DNA of 64,000 bases from Isoetes taiwanensis (taxonomy: Eukaryota; Streptophyta; Lycopodiopsida; Isoetales; Isoetaceae). A model generated the notes under the pieces. It worked only from the letters and a program-made list of their open reading frames with translations. It was not told the DNA's origin and searched no databases. Of this stretch, positions 30,780 through 42,615 are shown piece by piece. The position numbers were made by a program, and so were the translations under genes. The stretch is taken from assembly GCA_021234155.1 (NCBI GenBank), contig JAJEKV010000096.1, forward strand, positions 3,781,678 to 3,845,677, written 5' to 3'. Position 1 is the stretch's first letter. Each line of letters opens with the position of its first letter.

Positions 30780-31135
30780 TTATCGGGTGTTGCAGGGCTG
30801 GAGGTGCCATATGACACCGCAAAAGGATGGGCGGAAATTGTCACGCTTCTCCGTGACAAAACTCTCCAAAACATGCAACGCACGATCCAACGAGGTTGGT
30901 CATATTGGGAATACACCAACAAAGAAGCATTCATGGATGCCGATGATCACCTATGGGCGCCATATCATGCAATGCGCAACTTCTTTAATCTCTTGATCAT
31001 AAGCCCGACCCTCGAGTATCAGGATCTTATCATCCAGGCTTGGGCCAAATGTAAACTAGTCCGCGCAGTGAGGGAGAGTATCCGTTATGCGGTCCTCTAT
31101 CCTCGTACGGCACCATATACCAACCTTTTTGTTAA
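30780..31135 (+). pseudogene. E2 chromovirus upstream ORF2
   Basis: Frame with PYDTAKGWAEIVTLLRDK, MQRTIQRGWSYWEYTNKEAF, FFNLLIISPTLEYQDLIIQA and RAVRESIRYAVLYPRTAP. It matches the E1 ORF at 21430-21690 but lacks most of its acidic stretch. It lies between upstream ORF1 and gag. Function unknown. Confidence 0.6.
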
Positions 31136-31289
31136 ACCCTCTTGTACAAATAAAATTTTCAATTTTGTTGTTTGTTTCGGCATTATGCCACATGTAACCG
31201 TATATCTCAATGTCAAGCAATTTCCTAGTAATGCTCTTGTGATAACCATCTGGCATAATGTGCTTATCTCGATTTCATTTGTATCTTAG

Positions 31290-32280
31290 ATGGTGCACGT
31301 TTCCCTTTCGTGGGCGACACCAGGGCAACCGGGTCGTCTTACTCCAGAACATGAGCTCACCCTTATGAAGCGCCAGCTTACTAAGCTCCAGGCATATGTA
31401 TTGCATACCAATCCACCATCGGCACCACAGGAATATGGGCTTGAGATTCATGTTCTACCCAACCGGCAGCCACCCCCACCTGCACCGGCACCTGCTCCAG
31501 TTACAGCCACTCGCTCGAAGAGTGCATGGAGCAGCTCATCCTCGGATGCCACATCTGAGTCTTCTGGTTCATCAGACTCTTCTGAAGAGGGTGACCATGC
31601 CAAGGCCAAGAAAAAGGATTACCAGAAAACTGTGAACTCTGCCATCACTAGCATCTGGAAGAACTGCAAGTTGGCGCAGTTCTCATGCAAAAACAGGTCT
31701 GGAGTGGATGCCAAATCTTGGTTAGACGAGATGCAGGAATTTGAAAAATCTTACGGCATGACCGAAAAGGATATTGGCAAGGTCGCCACCACAAATCTTA
31801 CAGGATCTGCCCGTATATGGTGGAAGGGATACGCCCGCTCGCATGGATTGACGCGGGGTAGGTGCCGCTATAAAGTTTTTGCCAAAGCCTTTAAGTCTCA
31901 TTATGTCCCCAGGGCTCATCGCTGCCAGCAGATTCAGACCTTTTATCGCCTGAAGTAGAAGAACATAACCATCCAAGCATACACAGATGAGTTCATGAGA
32001 TTACAATTGTATGTCCCAGGGATAAATGAGCGCAGAGCAGTCGAGGGATACATTGAGGGGTTGTCCCCTAGGGACCTTAAGGAACATGGTTCGAGCAATT
32101 GACCCCAAAACTGTAGCAGAAGCAGAGGCTAAGGCTCTTAGCCTAGAAGAGGACACTCTTAAGTATCAGCCATCTTGACTCTCTACTTTTGGTCAGAATA
32201 AGGGTTATGTACCTTACAGGGGACGCTCACCTAGCCCGGGACTTCCCTGCTCGACTGGATATCAGAAGCCAGAGAAGAAA
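31290..32280 (+). pseudogene. E2 Gag
   Basis: MVHVSLSWATPGQPGRLTPE, a Pro-rich and Ser-rich N-part, AITSIWKNCKLAQF, KSWLDEMQEFEKSYGMTEKD, ARIWWKGYA, KAFKSHYVPRAHRCQQIQTF, then an in-frame TAG near 31957 (probably Glu or Gln originally) and FMRLQLYVPGINERRAVEGY after it. From 31697 on, this region is duplicated at 37499. Confidence 0.85.
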
Positions 32281-32599
32281 GTCTCCTTTACAGTGATAAG
32301 TCCTCTAACATCACGGGAGCTTTTCGAGATATTCTCCAAGCCATTCCAAAGGAGGCTCGCGACCGCCACGCCGGGACAAAGCTTGTTATTGGTGCTTCCG
32401 ACCGACGCCAGATGCGCAAGATCGCCCCTACATCACACAAGTCGTAGGCCGCCCTCGGCCAAGTGGATTGGCAAGGTGCGTGAGACCCCAACGATCCAAA
32501 CAAGTGTTGCTGATGACGACACACCCGACTATATATAAGGTGTGTTTCATGTTTATATCGCCATTGAGACGGGCCGGTGCCAATCGCCAACCTTCGCAT

Positions 32600-32937
32600 C
32601 ATTTCCACCTGCTGGCCAAGTAGACCAGAAGCCCTTCATTATCCTCATGGATACCGGCAAAAGATGCACAACTTTGCCTCCCTAGAATAGCGTAGGCTTT
32701 GCAGCTCACTCTCTTGAAGTCAAAGCCACGCCTAGTTACATTGGCTAGTGGGGTCGTACGCCACACACGGGGTCGATGCATTAACCTGAACATTCATCCG
32801 CTAGAGCACCCATTGCTCTAGGCCGAGATCATGAACATTGGTCGTTATGAACTCATTGTGGGTGTGAAATTTCTGGCTGCTGCAAAGGCAAATATTGATT
32901 GTGAAAAGCGAGAGGTTACATTCAATGCAGCCAACGA
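32600..32937 (+). pseudogene. E2 protease region
   Basis: FIILMDTG (active-site Asp-Thr-Gly) in broken frames, then NIGRYELIVGVKFL and KANIDCEKREVTFNA. The corresponding part of the second copy reads DTGSMHNFAS. Confidence 0.75.
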
Positions 32938-33047
32938 AGCCCGAGTGACCATAGCAGGTAAACCAGTTATTCCCATCATGCAGTGTATTTCATTACGCCA
33001 GTTGGAGAGAGTTATCAAGAAGTCCCAGGTTATCAAGGCTGCTGCAG

Positions 33048-34237
33048 TTGAAGAGAGTTATCAAGAAGTCCCAGGTTATTTGCATGATTCGACTTGCTTC
33101 GGTAGAAGCCAAGTCCAAACACATGCCTCCAGCAATAACAATTGTTCTTCAGGAGTACCATGACCTCTTTCCGGATGAGATTCATCGATTGCCACCTTTT
33201 AGAGGCATGGAATATGAAATTACCTTAGAACCAGGCACCAAGCCTACCAGTAAAGCTCCATATAGAATGAATACCCCTGAGTTAACTGAGCTTAAGAAAC
33301 AGCAACAAGAGCTCCTTAAATTGGGTTTCATTCGACCTAGTGTGTCACCTTTTGGTGCCCCAATACTCTTTGTGAAGAAGAAGGATGTCACTTTAAGAAT
33401 GTGCATTGATTATCGCCAACTTAATAAGCACACTATTAAGAATCGGTATGTCTTACCCCGTGCCGACGATCTAATGGATTAGCTACAGGGAGCTAAGTAT
33501 TTTACGAAGATTGATCTTCGTTCGGGATATCACCAGATACGAATTAAAGATAAGTCCGCATTCCGGACACGTTATGAGCATTATGAGTTCATTGTGATGC
33601 CATTTGGCCTAACTAATGCTCTAGCCACCTTTATGAGGTTGATGAATGATGTCTTCTGTGAATATCTTGATGATTTTGTCATCATATTCTTTGATGATAT
33701 CCTAATATACAGTAAGACCTTAGAGGACCATGAGTGCCATCTTCAGTTGACCTTACAGAAACTGAGATGCCACGAACTTTATGCCAAGTTCTCCAAGTGT
33801 CAGTTTGCAACCACCAAGGTTGATTATCTCGGAATATTGTAACTGCAGAAGGGATAGCCACAGATCCAACCAAGATTGAGGCAGTAATGGATTGGCCAAT
33901 TCCAACCAATGTGTCTGAAGTTTGTAGCTTTCTAGGGTTGGCCGGATATTATTGCAAGTTTGTGAAAGACTTTGCTAAGCTCGCCGCATCCTTGACGAAC
34001 CTAACTAAACATGAGAAGGTTAGGGATTGGATGGCACATTGGAAATACAAGGAAAAAGCCAGATTCCAGTCATTGAAGGATGCTTTGACAATGGCCCCAG
34101 TTCTCACCTTGCCAGACCCTCAGAAGGATAAGTGGGTTGCCACGGATGCTAGTAAGATAGCTACCGATAGAGTATTAATGCAAGAAGGTCGGGTCATCGC
34201 GTATGATTCTAGAAAGTTGAATGATGCGGAGCAGTGA
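33048..34237 (+). pseudogene. E2 reverse transcriptase
   Basis: [98 protein letters not shown], and connection text [15 protein letters not shown]. An in-frame TAG at 33480-33482 replaces Gln in DDLMD(Q)LQGAKYF, and a TAA follows DYLGIL near 33840. Both lesions recur in the second copy. Just upstream (33005-33080) a segment of about 27 bp (GAGAGTTATCAAGAAGTCCC...) is duplicated, shifting the frame. Confidence 0.9.
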
Positions 34238-34556
34238 TACCCCACGCATAACCAAGAATTGATTCCTGTCGTGCATGCCTTGTGCATTTGGAGGCACTAT
34301 TTACTTGGGAGACGATTCCAATTGGATACCAATCACCAGAGCATCTAATATATTTTCACGCAACCCCACCTCAATTTGAGACAACGACGAATGATGGAAT
34401 TCCTCGAAGAGTATGATTTTGAGGTCATCTATAAGCCAGGAAAGCATAATGTTGTCACTGACACGCTTTCCAGACATCCATTCGTCACTCGAACGCATTG
34501 TAATACCATACGCTCTCCAGTGAGTTTGGTAAGCAGATACAACAGGCTCTTCCCAT
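34130..34556 (+). pseudogene. E2 RNase H
   Basis: [34 protein letters not shown] (then TGA), [37 protein letters not shown] and TDTLSRH. Stops at about 34236 and 34348. Confidence 0.85.
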
Positions 34557-35570
34557 AGATACAGAATTCCAGGAGATATGGCAAAGTCTATCCAAAGAAG
34601 CTAGAACAGACAAGAAGAGGGATGCTTTCCGCCACTATAAGAAGAAAGCTGAACTCCTTTATTACAAGGATAAGTTATGTGTTCCCGAGACATCAGGAGT
34701 TCGTAAACACATTCTCCATGATACACATAACAGCCCTATAGCGGGATATGCGAAATTTATGAAGACCTATTTCAAGATTCACTCCAGCTATTTCTAGCCA
34801 GGGATGAAGAAGCACATTGACAAGTATATTAAGAAATGTCAGATCTGTCAGCAAACGAAGGCGGAGCAGTTACGTATTCCGAGGGAATTGCAACCCCTAG
34901 ATGTCCCCAATGCAAAACGGAAGTTATTACCATGAATTTTATCATGGGTCTTCCGCGTGACAAGCTTTCTATATCGTGTGACAAGCTTTTTATTGTGTGA
35001 CAAGCTTTCTAAAATAGCACACTTTTTGCCATGTCATACCACAAACACTGCATTGGATCGCCTTGTTGTTTACCAAGGAGATATTTCGCCTTCATAGGAT
35101 GCCCCGTACCATTATATCGGATCGGAATCCTAAGTTTGTTAGTGCATTCTAGAAGGATTTCTTTAGCACTATTCAAACTAAGCTTGCCATGAGTTATGCC
35201 TTTATCATCTCAGACGATGGTCAAACGAGCTTACCAATCACATAATTGAAGATATGCTACGAATTATGTCCGGAAGAAGCAATCTCAATGGGTGGATTAC
35301 GCCCATTTGGTGGAGTTTGTCTATAACAAAGACATAGACACAAGTCTTCAAGGATGTCTCATTTCATGATCAATTATGGTTATCAATGCCTCATTCCGCA
35401 TTACACGGCATAATCCGGGTTTTCAAGGTGGGAGTATCTCAACAATTGCTTACGATATGCGTGCACTAGTCAAAGAAGTTCGAGCATATTTATTGGTCAC
35501 GAGAGCTTGGCAAAAGAGTTTTGCCAACCGCCATCTGGACACCATGAGAATTCCAGATTGGTGACTCCGG
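34557..35570 (+). pseudogene. E2 integrase
   Basis: Zinc-binding part HILHDTHNSPIAGYAKFMKT and CQICQQTKAE (HHCC). Then the core, where the first catalytic residue is Asn (MNFIMGLPR) instead of Asp. A 19-20-bp segment GTGACAAGCTTTCTATATC is present three times in a row (about 34958-35020), disrupting the core. ISDRNPKF and DGQTS-like text carry the later catalytic positions. Numerous stops, including TAG for Trp at about 34796 (Trp in the second copy). Confidence 0.8.
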
Positions 35571-35579
35571 TGGCTAAAG

Positions 35580-36060
35580 ATTAAGGTGAAGCAGACCAAA
35601 CTTAAGATTGACAATTGTAAGAAGCTTGCACCTAGATGGGCGGTGCCTTTTTTGAGATAACCGAGAGGATAGGTTCTCAAGCCTACCGATTGAATCTACC
35701 CGCACATTTGAAGATCCATAAAGTTTTCCATGTAATTCTTCTTAAGAAGCATAATCCTGATCCAGAAGAGATTCTCGACACACCAACTCTTCTGGAGATG
35801 ATCGCAGATCAGTTGGATATTGTGCCTGAAGCTCTCCTTGATCGCGCATATAAGCAAACCTGCCGAACTCAAATCTTGCAATAGTTGGTTAAGTGGAAGC
35901 ACTTACCCACAGAAGATGCAACCTGGGTTCTCAAAGCAGATTTGGATAAGACTTACCCGGGCTTTATGCGAGAATGCCACGGCCAAACCATTCAAGATGC
36001 AATCGACTCCAACCCTAATGGTAAGCATTGGGTTATTAGTCCGGTAGGGATCGTCCGATA
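35580..36060 (+). pseudogene. E2 integrase C-terminus and chromodomain
   Basis: FEITERIGSQAYRLNLPAHL, KIHKVFHVILLKKHNPDP, then ALLDRAYKQTCRTQILQ, a TAG in place of Gln or Glu, and VKWKHLPTEDATWVLKADL: a chromodomain. Chromodomains tether the integrase of chromoviruses to particular chromatin marks. Confidence 0.82.
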
Positions 36061-36561
36061 GGGATCATTCTAGGGGTTGGGTTACATGCATCTTAGGTGG
36101 GGAACTGGGCATATAGGCATTCATGATAGGATGCATTCATCTGCGGCTATAATGGGAATATGACCATTCCTTACGCTGAGACGACATGCAAGCCTTAGGC
36201 ACGATAGGATTCTTGCATTCATATTTCTTTTACTTTAAGGGGGTGGTCCCTTCAACCACACTATTTAAATCATTTTGTAAATACTAATGTACTTGACTTC
36301 TGCAGGCCAGTAGAGCGTACTGACGTACGGCAGAAGATCCTAGGCCTCAGCTGGGGGCCATCTCTTCTATTTAAAACTTTGTTGTTTATGAGTGCACTCT
36401 TGAGTTATTAGTATCATAATTTCTTGTATTTTGTTGAAGGACTTCGGTCCTGTGACATATATATGTAATCTTGTGTTGCCTTCAATAAGTAAGAGTTACC
36501 TTTCGTGAATTCATTGTCCATTAACTCTAATGCCAAGGACAACATTAATCCAATGGGAGAA
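36061..36561 (+). other. E2 3' untranslated region
   Basis: Non-coding text between chromodomain and LTR; near-identical to 42120-42615. It ends in the purine-rich CCAATGGGAGAA before the LTR. Confidence 0.6.
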
Positions 36562-37498
36562 TGTGACGCCTGTGTATTTATACGGTATATGTATGCATAC
36601 CATGACACGTCACCAGTATTTAACTAGACCCCTAAGGGTCAATAGGGATAAATTTGGATTCACTTAAAAATGGATTTTATTAGCTATGCTAATAAAATTA
36701 GTAGATAAATAACCTAATTATGCTAATTAGGTTATAATTAGTTAAATGGAACCAATGCCGCAGTGTGGCGGTGTATCCTCTAGCACACCCATGGAACCAT
36801 TGTGATCCGGAGAGGAAGCTTCGACCCGCCTCATCGGACCGGGAGATGTAACTCCCGGAGTAGTCCTATAGGGTGATTCCTTGGGATTGCATCTCCTGAG
36901 GGCTACAAGCACGCCATAGCATGATTCAGCCTTATCCAGAAGTGTGCACGTGAGGGGCGATGGAGTGACTACCACCCTAGCCATTGTTTTATGCCATCCA
37001 ACACCATGTTATACTTCCGCCTCACGGCGATATCTTGAGGCCCTCGACCGCCACGACCCCATGGAGTCTCGAGCCCGGGTAGCCTTTGTTATGGTGTATT
37101 GCCTATGTTATTTGTGGTTGTATTGTCTCTTCGTTGATGACGATGGATGGGCCATCCTTCGTGGTGGTATATTATTTTAGCATGATTGTTGTATGCTAAC
37201 GTGTATGTACGCTCACCGATAGATTCCTATAGAGGACATGGGATTTAATGACACCTCCGTGTTCTCGCCTCGCACTTGGCCATCCCAAGTGTTTCGAGTA
37301 TGATGAGGGTCCGCACTATGGTGATGTGGTCGCCAAGGGAGGGTAATTCCCATATTTGTATTGATGAGAGCATCGTGATAGATTCGGGAGCGTCCGCGAC
37401 GGTTGGTGCCACGTGGTGCCTAAGTTCCCCCCCATAATTACTATGCCTAAAATCAATGTGATGTACTACCCCATTAAGTCAATACATAAATGGTGAAT
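36562..37498 (+). repeat. E2 3' LTR, truncated by the tandem junction
   Basis: Starts TGTGACGCCTGTG and matches 42616-43568. It is cut at the duplication junction after GGTGAATAAA. Confidence 0.75.
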
Positions 37499-38110
37499 AA
37501 AGTTCCGGAGTGGATGCCAAATCTTGTTAGACGAAAGATGCAGAATTTAAAAAATCTTACTTTGATGACCGGAAAAAGGATATTGGCAAGGTCGCCACCA
37601 CAAATCTTTACGCAGATTCAACGATATGTGGAAGGGATACGCCCGCCGCATGGATTGACGCTGGGTAGGTGCCGCTATAAAGTTTTGCCAAAGCCTTTAA
37701 GTCTCATTATGTCCCGGGGCTCATCACCGGCCAGATTCAGACCTTTATCGCCTGAAGTAGAAGAACATAACCATCCAAGCATACACAGATGAGTTCATGA
37801 GATTACAATTGTATGTCCCAGGGATAAATGAGCGCAGAGCAGTCGAGGGATACATTGAGGGGTTGTCCCCTAGGGACCTTAAGGAACATGGTTCGAGCAA
37901 TTGACCCCAAAACTGTAGCAGAAGCAGAGGCTAAGGCTCTTAGCCTAGAAGAGGACACTCTTAAGTATCAGCCATCTTGACTCTCTACTTTTGGTCAGAA
38001 TAAGGGTTATGTACCTTACAGGGGACGCTCACCTAGCCCGGGACTTCCACCGCCATTTGGATATCAGAAGCCAGAGAAGAAAGTCTCCTTTACAGTGATA
38101 AGTCCTCTAA
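37499..38110 (+). pseudogene. E3 Gag, 3' half
   Basis: Homologous to 31697-32300, with heavy indels to about 37750, then FMRLQLYVPGINERRAVEGY-equivalent text and the same TGA/TAG lesions as in E2. Confidence 0.75.
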
Positions 38111-38189
38111 CATCACGGGAGCTTTTCGAGATATTCTCCAAGCCATTCCAAAGGAGGCTCGCGACCAGTTACGTCGGGACAAAGCTTGT

Positions 38190-38738
38190 TATTGGTGCTT
38201 CCGACCGGGACGCCGTATGCAGTACTGCCCTACATCACACAAGCTGTGTAGGCCGCCCTCGCCGAAGTGGATTGGCAAGGTGCAGGAGACCCCAACGATC
38301 CAAACAGTGTTGCTGATGACGACACACCCGACTATATATAAGGTGTGTTTCATGTTTATATCGCCATTGAGACGGGCCGAGCCAATCGTCAACCTTCTGT
38401 CATTTCCACGGTTGGCCAAGTAGACTGTAAGCCCTTCATTATCCTCATGGATACCGGCAGCATGCACAACTTTGCCTCCCTAGAATAGCAGAGGCTTTGC
38501 AGCTCACTCTCTTGAAGTCAAAGCCACGTCTAGTTACATTGGCTAGTGGGGTCGTACGCCACACACGGGGTCGATGCATTAACCTGAACATTCATCTGCT
38601 AGGAGCACCCATTGCTCTAGGCGCCGAGAACATGAACATTGGTCGTTATGAACTCATTGTGGGTGTGAAATTTCTGGCTGCTGCAAAGGCAAATATTGAT
38701 TGTGAAAAGCGAGAGGTTACCTTCAATGCAGCCAACGA
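38190..38738 (+). pseudogene. E3 zinc knuckle and protease
   Basis: A decayed knuckle near 38185-38230 (ACYWCF, then YCP), FIILMDTGSMHNFAS at about 38433-38477 with the active-site Asp, then NIGRYELIVGVKFL. Confidence 0.7.
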
Positions 38739-39360
38739 AGTCCGAGTGACCATAGCAGGTAAACCAGTTATTCCCATCATGCAGTGTATTTCATTATGCC
38801 AGTTGGAGAGAGTTATGAAGAAGTCCCAGGTTATCAAGGCTGCTGCAGTTGAAGAGAGTTATCAAGAAGTCCCAGGTTATTTGCATGATTCGACTTGCTT
38901 CGGTAGAAGCCAAGTCCAAACACATGCCTCCAGCAATAACAATTGTTCTTCAGGAATACCATGACCTCTTTCCGGATGAGATTCATCAATTGCCACCTTT
39001 TAGAGGCATGGAATATGAAATTACCTTAGAACCAGGCACCAAGCCTACCAGTAAAGCTCCATATAGAATGAGTACCCCTGAGTTAACTGAGCTTAAGAAA
39101 CAGCAATAAGAGCTCCTTAAATTGGGTTTCATTCGACCTAGTGTATCACCTTTTGGTGCCCCAATACTCTTTGTGAAGAAGAAGGATGTCACTTTAAGAA
39201 TGTGCATTGATTATCGCCAACTTAATAAGCACACTATTAAGAATCGGTATGTCTTACCCCATGCCGACGATCTAATGGATTAGCTACAGGGAGCTAAGTA
39301 TTTTACGAAGATTGATCTTCGTTCGGGATATCACCAGATACGAATTAAAGATAAGTCCGC

Positions 39361-39369
39361 ATTCCGGAC
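39361..39369. repeat. 9-bp target duplication ATTCCGGAC, left
   Basis: Repeated at 39606-39614 after the MITE; present once in the empty homologous site at about 33559 in E2. Confidence 0.9.
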
Positions 39370-39605
39370 AAGGGGGATTCACTTGTGTTATGCGTATAAA
39401 CCATCTGAGTGTACGCTAAGGGGTTTTTTATTGCCTATTCTGTACTTATAATAAGGGGTATTTACCATTTATTTTACTTGTCTAGTTGTATTTTAAGGAG
39501 TATAAGGGTATATCAAGCCAATTTTCTGCGTATGATAAGGGGGTTTTGCCTGACCCTAGGAACGCAGATGCCATATCCAAAATATATATAGGTGAATCCC
39601 CTGGG
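39370..39605. mobile_element. 236-bp MITE with 9-bp target duplication (Mutator-like)
   Basis: Inverted ends AAGGGGGATTCAC and GTGAATCCCCTGGG, flanked by ATTCCGGAC twice. A nine-base duplication is typical of Mutator-like elements. Non-coding, AT-rich interior with AAGGGG motifs. E2 has the uninterrupted site, so insertion came after the tandem duplication. Confidence 0.88.
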
Positions 39606-40175
39606 ATTCCGGACACGTTATGAGCATTATGAGTTCATTGTGATGCCATTTGGCCTAACTAATGCTCTAGCCACCTTTATGAGGTTGATGAATGATGCCT
39701 TCTGTGAATATCTTGATGATTTTGCCATCATATTCTTTGATGATATCCTAATATACAGTAAGATCTTAGAGGACCATGAGTGCCATCTTCAGTTGACCTT
39801 ACAGAAATTGAGATGCCACGAACTTTATGCCAAGTTCTCCAAGTGTCAGTTTGCAACCACCAAGGTTGATTACCTCGGAATATTGTAACTGCAGAAGGGA
39901 TAGCCACAGATCCAACCAAGATTGAGGCAGTAATGGATTGGCCAATTCCAACCAATGTGTCTGAAGTTTGTAGCTTTCTAGGGTTGGCCAGATATTATTG
40001 CAAGTTTGTGAAAGAATTTGCTAAGCTCGCCGCATCCTTGACGAACCTAACTAAACATGAGAAGGTTAGGGATTGGATGGCACATTGGAAATACAAGGTA
40101 CAAGCCGGATTCCAGTCATTGAAGGATGCTTTGACAATGGCCCCAGTTCTCACCTTGCCAGACCCTCAGAAGGAT

Positions 40176-40604
40176 AAGTGGGTTGCCACGGATGCTAGTA
40201 AGATAGCTACCGATAGAGTATTAATGCAAGAAGGGCGGGTCATCGCGTATGATTCTAGAAAGTTGAATGATGCGGAGCAGTGATACCCCACGCATAACCA
40301 AGAATTGCTTCCTGTTGTGCATGCCTTGTGCATTTGGAGGCACTATTTACTTGGGAGACGATTCCAATTGGATACCGATCACCAGAGCATCTAATATATT
40401 TTCACGCAACCCCACCTCAATTTGAGACAACGACGATGGATGGAATTCCTCGAAGAGTATGATTTTGAGGTCATCTATAAGCCGGGAAAGCATAATGTTG
40501 TCACTGACACGCTTTCTAGACATCCATTCGTCACTCGAACGCATTGTAATACCATACGCTCTCCAGTGAGTTTGGTAAGCAGATACAACAGGCTCTTCCC
40601 ATAG
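40176..40604 (+). pseudogene. E3 RNase H
   Basis: [20 protein letters not shown] to [19 protein letters not shown] and TDTLSRH; shares the TGA after LNDAEQ with E2. Confidence 0.85.
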
Positions 40605-41590
40605 ATACAGAATTCCAGGAGATATGGCAAAGTCTATCCAAAGAAGCCAGAACAGACAAGAAGAGGGAGGCTTTCCGCCACTATAAGAAGGAAGTTGAAC
40701 TCCTTTATTACAAGGATAAGTTATGTGTTCCCGAGACATCAGGAGTTCGTAAACACATTCTCCATGATACACATAACAACCCTATAGCGGGATATGCGAA
40801 ATTTATGAAGACCTATTTCAAGATTCACTCCAGCTATTTCTGGCCAGGGATGAAGAAGCACATTGACAAGTATATTAAGAAATGTCGGATCCGCAAGCCA
40901 AGCGGCGGAGGCGATTCGTATTCCGAGGGAATTGCAACCCCTAGATGTCCCCAATGCAAAACGGGAAGTTATTACCATGAATTTTATCATGGGTCTTCCG
41001 CGTGACAAGCTTTCTATATCGTGTGACAAGCTTTTTATCGTGTGACAAGCTTTCTAAAATAGCACACTTTTTGCCATGTCATACCACAAACACTGCATTG
41101 GATACGCCTTGTTGTTTACCAAGGAGGTATTTCGCCTTCATAGGATGCCCCGTACCATTATATCGGATCGGAATCCTAAGTTTGTTAGTGCATTCTAGAA
41201 GGATTTCTTTAGCACTATTCAAACTAAGCTTGCCATGAGCACAGCCATCATCGTAGACAGATGGTCAAACAGAGCTTACCAATCACATAATTGAAGATAT
41301 GCTACGTAATTATGTCTGGAAGAAGCAATCTCAATGGGTGGATTACGTCCATTTGGTGGAGTTTGTCTATAACAGCACTAGACACAAGTCTTCAAGGATG
41401 TCTCATTTCATGATCAATTATGGTTATCAATGCCTCATTCCAGACACGTGGCATAATCCGGTTTTCAAGGTGGGAGTATCTCAACAATTGCTTACAGATA
41501 TGCAGGCACTAGTCAAAGAAGTTCGAGCATATTTATTGGCTGCGAGAGCTTGGCAAAAGAGTTTTGCCAACTGCCATCGGACACCATGAG
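40605..41590 (+). pseudogene. E3 integrase
   Basis: HILHDTHNNPIAGYAKFMKT, MNFIMGLPR (Asn at the first catalytic position as in E2), the same triplicated GTGACAAGCTT block (about 41003-41060), DKLSKIAHFLP, SDRNPKF, and ACAGATGGTCAAACAGAGC, which encodes the TDGQTE motif with the third catalytic Glu. Confidence 0.8.
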
Positions 41591-41599
41591 AATTCCAGA

Positions 41600-42110
41600 T
41601 TGGTGACTCCGTGTGGCTAAAGAAGGTGAAGCAGGCCAAACTTAAGATTGACAATTGTAAGAAGCTTGCACCTAGATGGGCGGGGCCTTTTTTGAGATAA
41701 CCGAGAGGATAGGTTCTCAAGCCTACCGATTGAATCTACCCGCACATTTGAAGATCCATAAAGTTTTCCATGTAATTCTTCTTAAGAAGCATAATCCTGA
41801 TCCAGAAGGGATTCTCGACACACCAACACTTCTGGAGATGATCGCAGATCAGTTGGATATTGTGCCTAAAGCTCTCCTTGATCGCGCATATAAGCAAACC
41901 TGCCGAACTCAAATCTTGCAATAGTTGGTTAAGTGGAAGCACTTACCCACAGAAGATGCAACCTGGGTTCTCAAAGCGGATTCAGATAAGACTTACCCGG
42001 GCTTTATGCGAGAATGCCACGGCCAAACCATTCAAGATGCAATCGACTCCAACCCTAATGGTAAGCATTGGGTTATCAGTCCGGCAGGGATCATATGAGA
42101 AGAGTCCGAT
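41600..42110 (+). pseudogene. E3 integrase C-terminus and chromodomain
   Basis: As in E2: FEITERIGSQAYRLNLPAHL and VKWKHLPTEDATWVLKADS, with the same TAG between them (about 41922). Confidence 0.82.
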
Positions 42111-42605
42111 AGAGATCATTCTAGGGGTTGGGTTACATGCATCTTAGGTGGGGAACTGGGCATATAGGCATTCATGATAGGACGCATTCATCTGCGGCTA
42201 TAATAGGAATATGACCATTCCTTACGCTGAGACGACATGCAAGCCTTAGGCACGATAGGATTCTTGCATTCATATTTCTTTTACTTTAAGGGGGTGGTCC
42301 CTTCAACCACACTATTTAAATCATTTTGTAAATACTAATGTACTTGACTTCTGCAGGCCAGTAGAGCGTACTGACATACGGCAGAAGATCCTAGGCCTCA
42401 GCTGGGGGCCATCTCTTGTATTTAAAACTTTGTTGTTTATGAGTGCACTCTTGAGTTATTAGTATCATAACTTCTTGTGTTTTGTTGAAGGACTTCGGTC
42501 CTATGACATATATATGTAATCTTGTGTTGCCTTCAATAAGTAAGAGTTACCTTTCGTGAATTCATTGTCCATTAACTCTAATGCCAAGGACAACATTAAT
42601 CCAAT

Positions 42606-42615
42606 GGGGGGAGAA
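42606..42615 (+). promoter_or_regulatory. Polypurine tract of E3
   Basis: GGGGGGAGAA directly before the LTR start TGTGACG. Confidence 0.75.

Larger units (their letters stand above)
31697..37498 (+). repeat. First copy of tandemly duplicated gag-pol-LTR segment
   Basis: The sequence from within gag (GGAGTGGATGCC) to within the 3' LTR (GGTGAATAAA) recurs head-to-tail at 37499-43568. The first copy stops inside the LTR about 24 bp before the LTR end seen in the second copy. Confidence 0.85.
38849..40283 (+). pseudogene. E3 reverse transcriptase, interrupted by MITE
   Basis: Same motifs and same TAG (39282-39284, in DDLMD-stop-LQGA) as E2, plus a private TAA at about 39107 (KKQQ-stop). Split at 39369 by the MITE; resumes at 39615 and continues through [18 protein letters not shown]. 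Confidence 0.88.
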
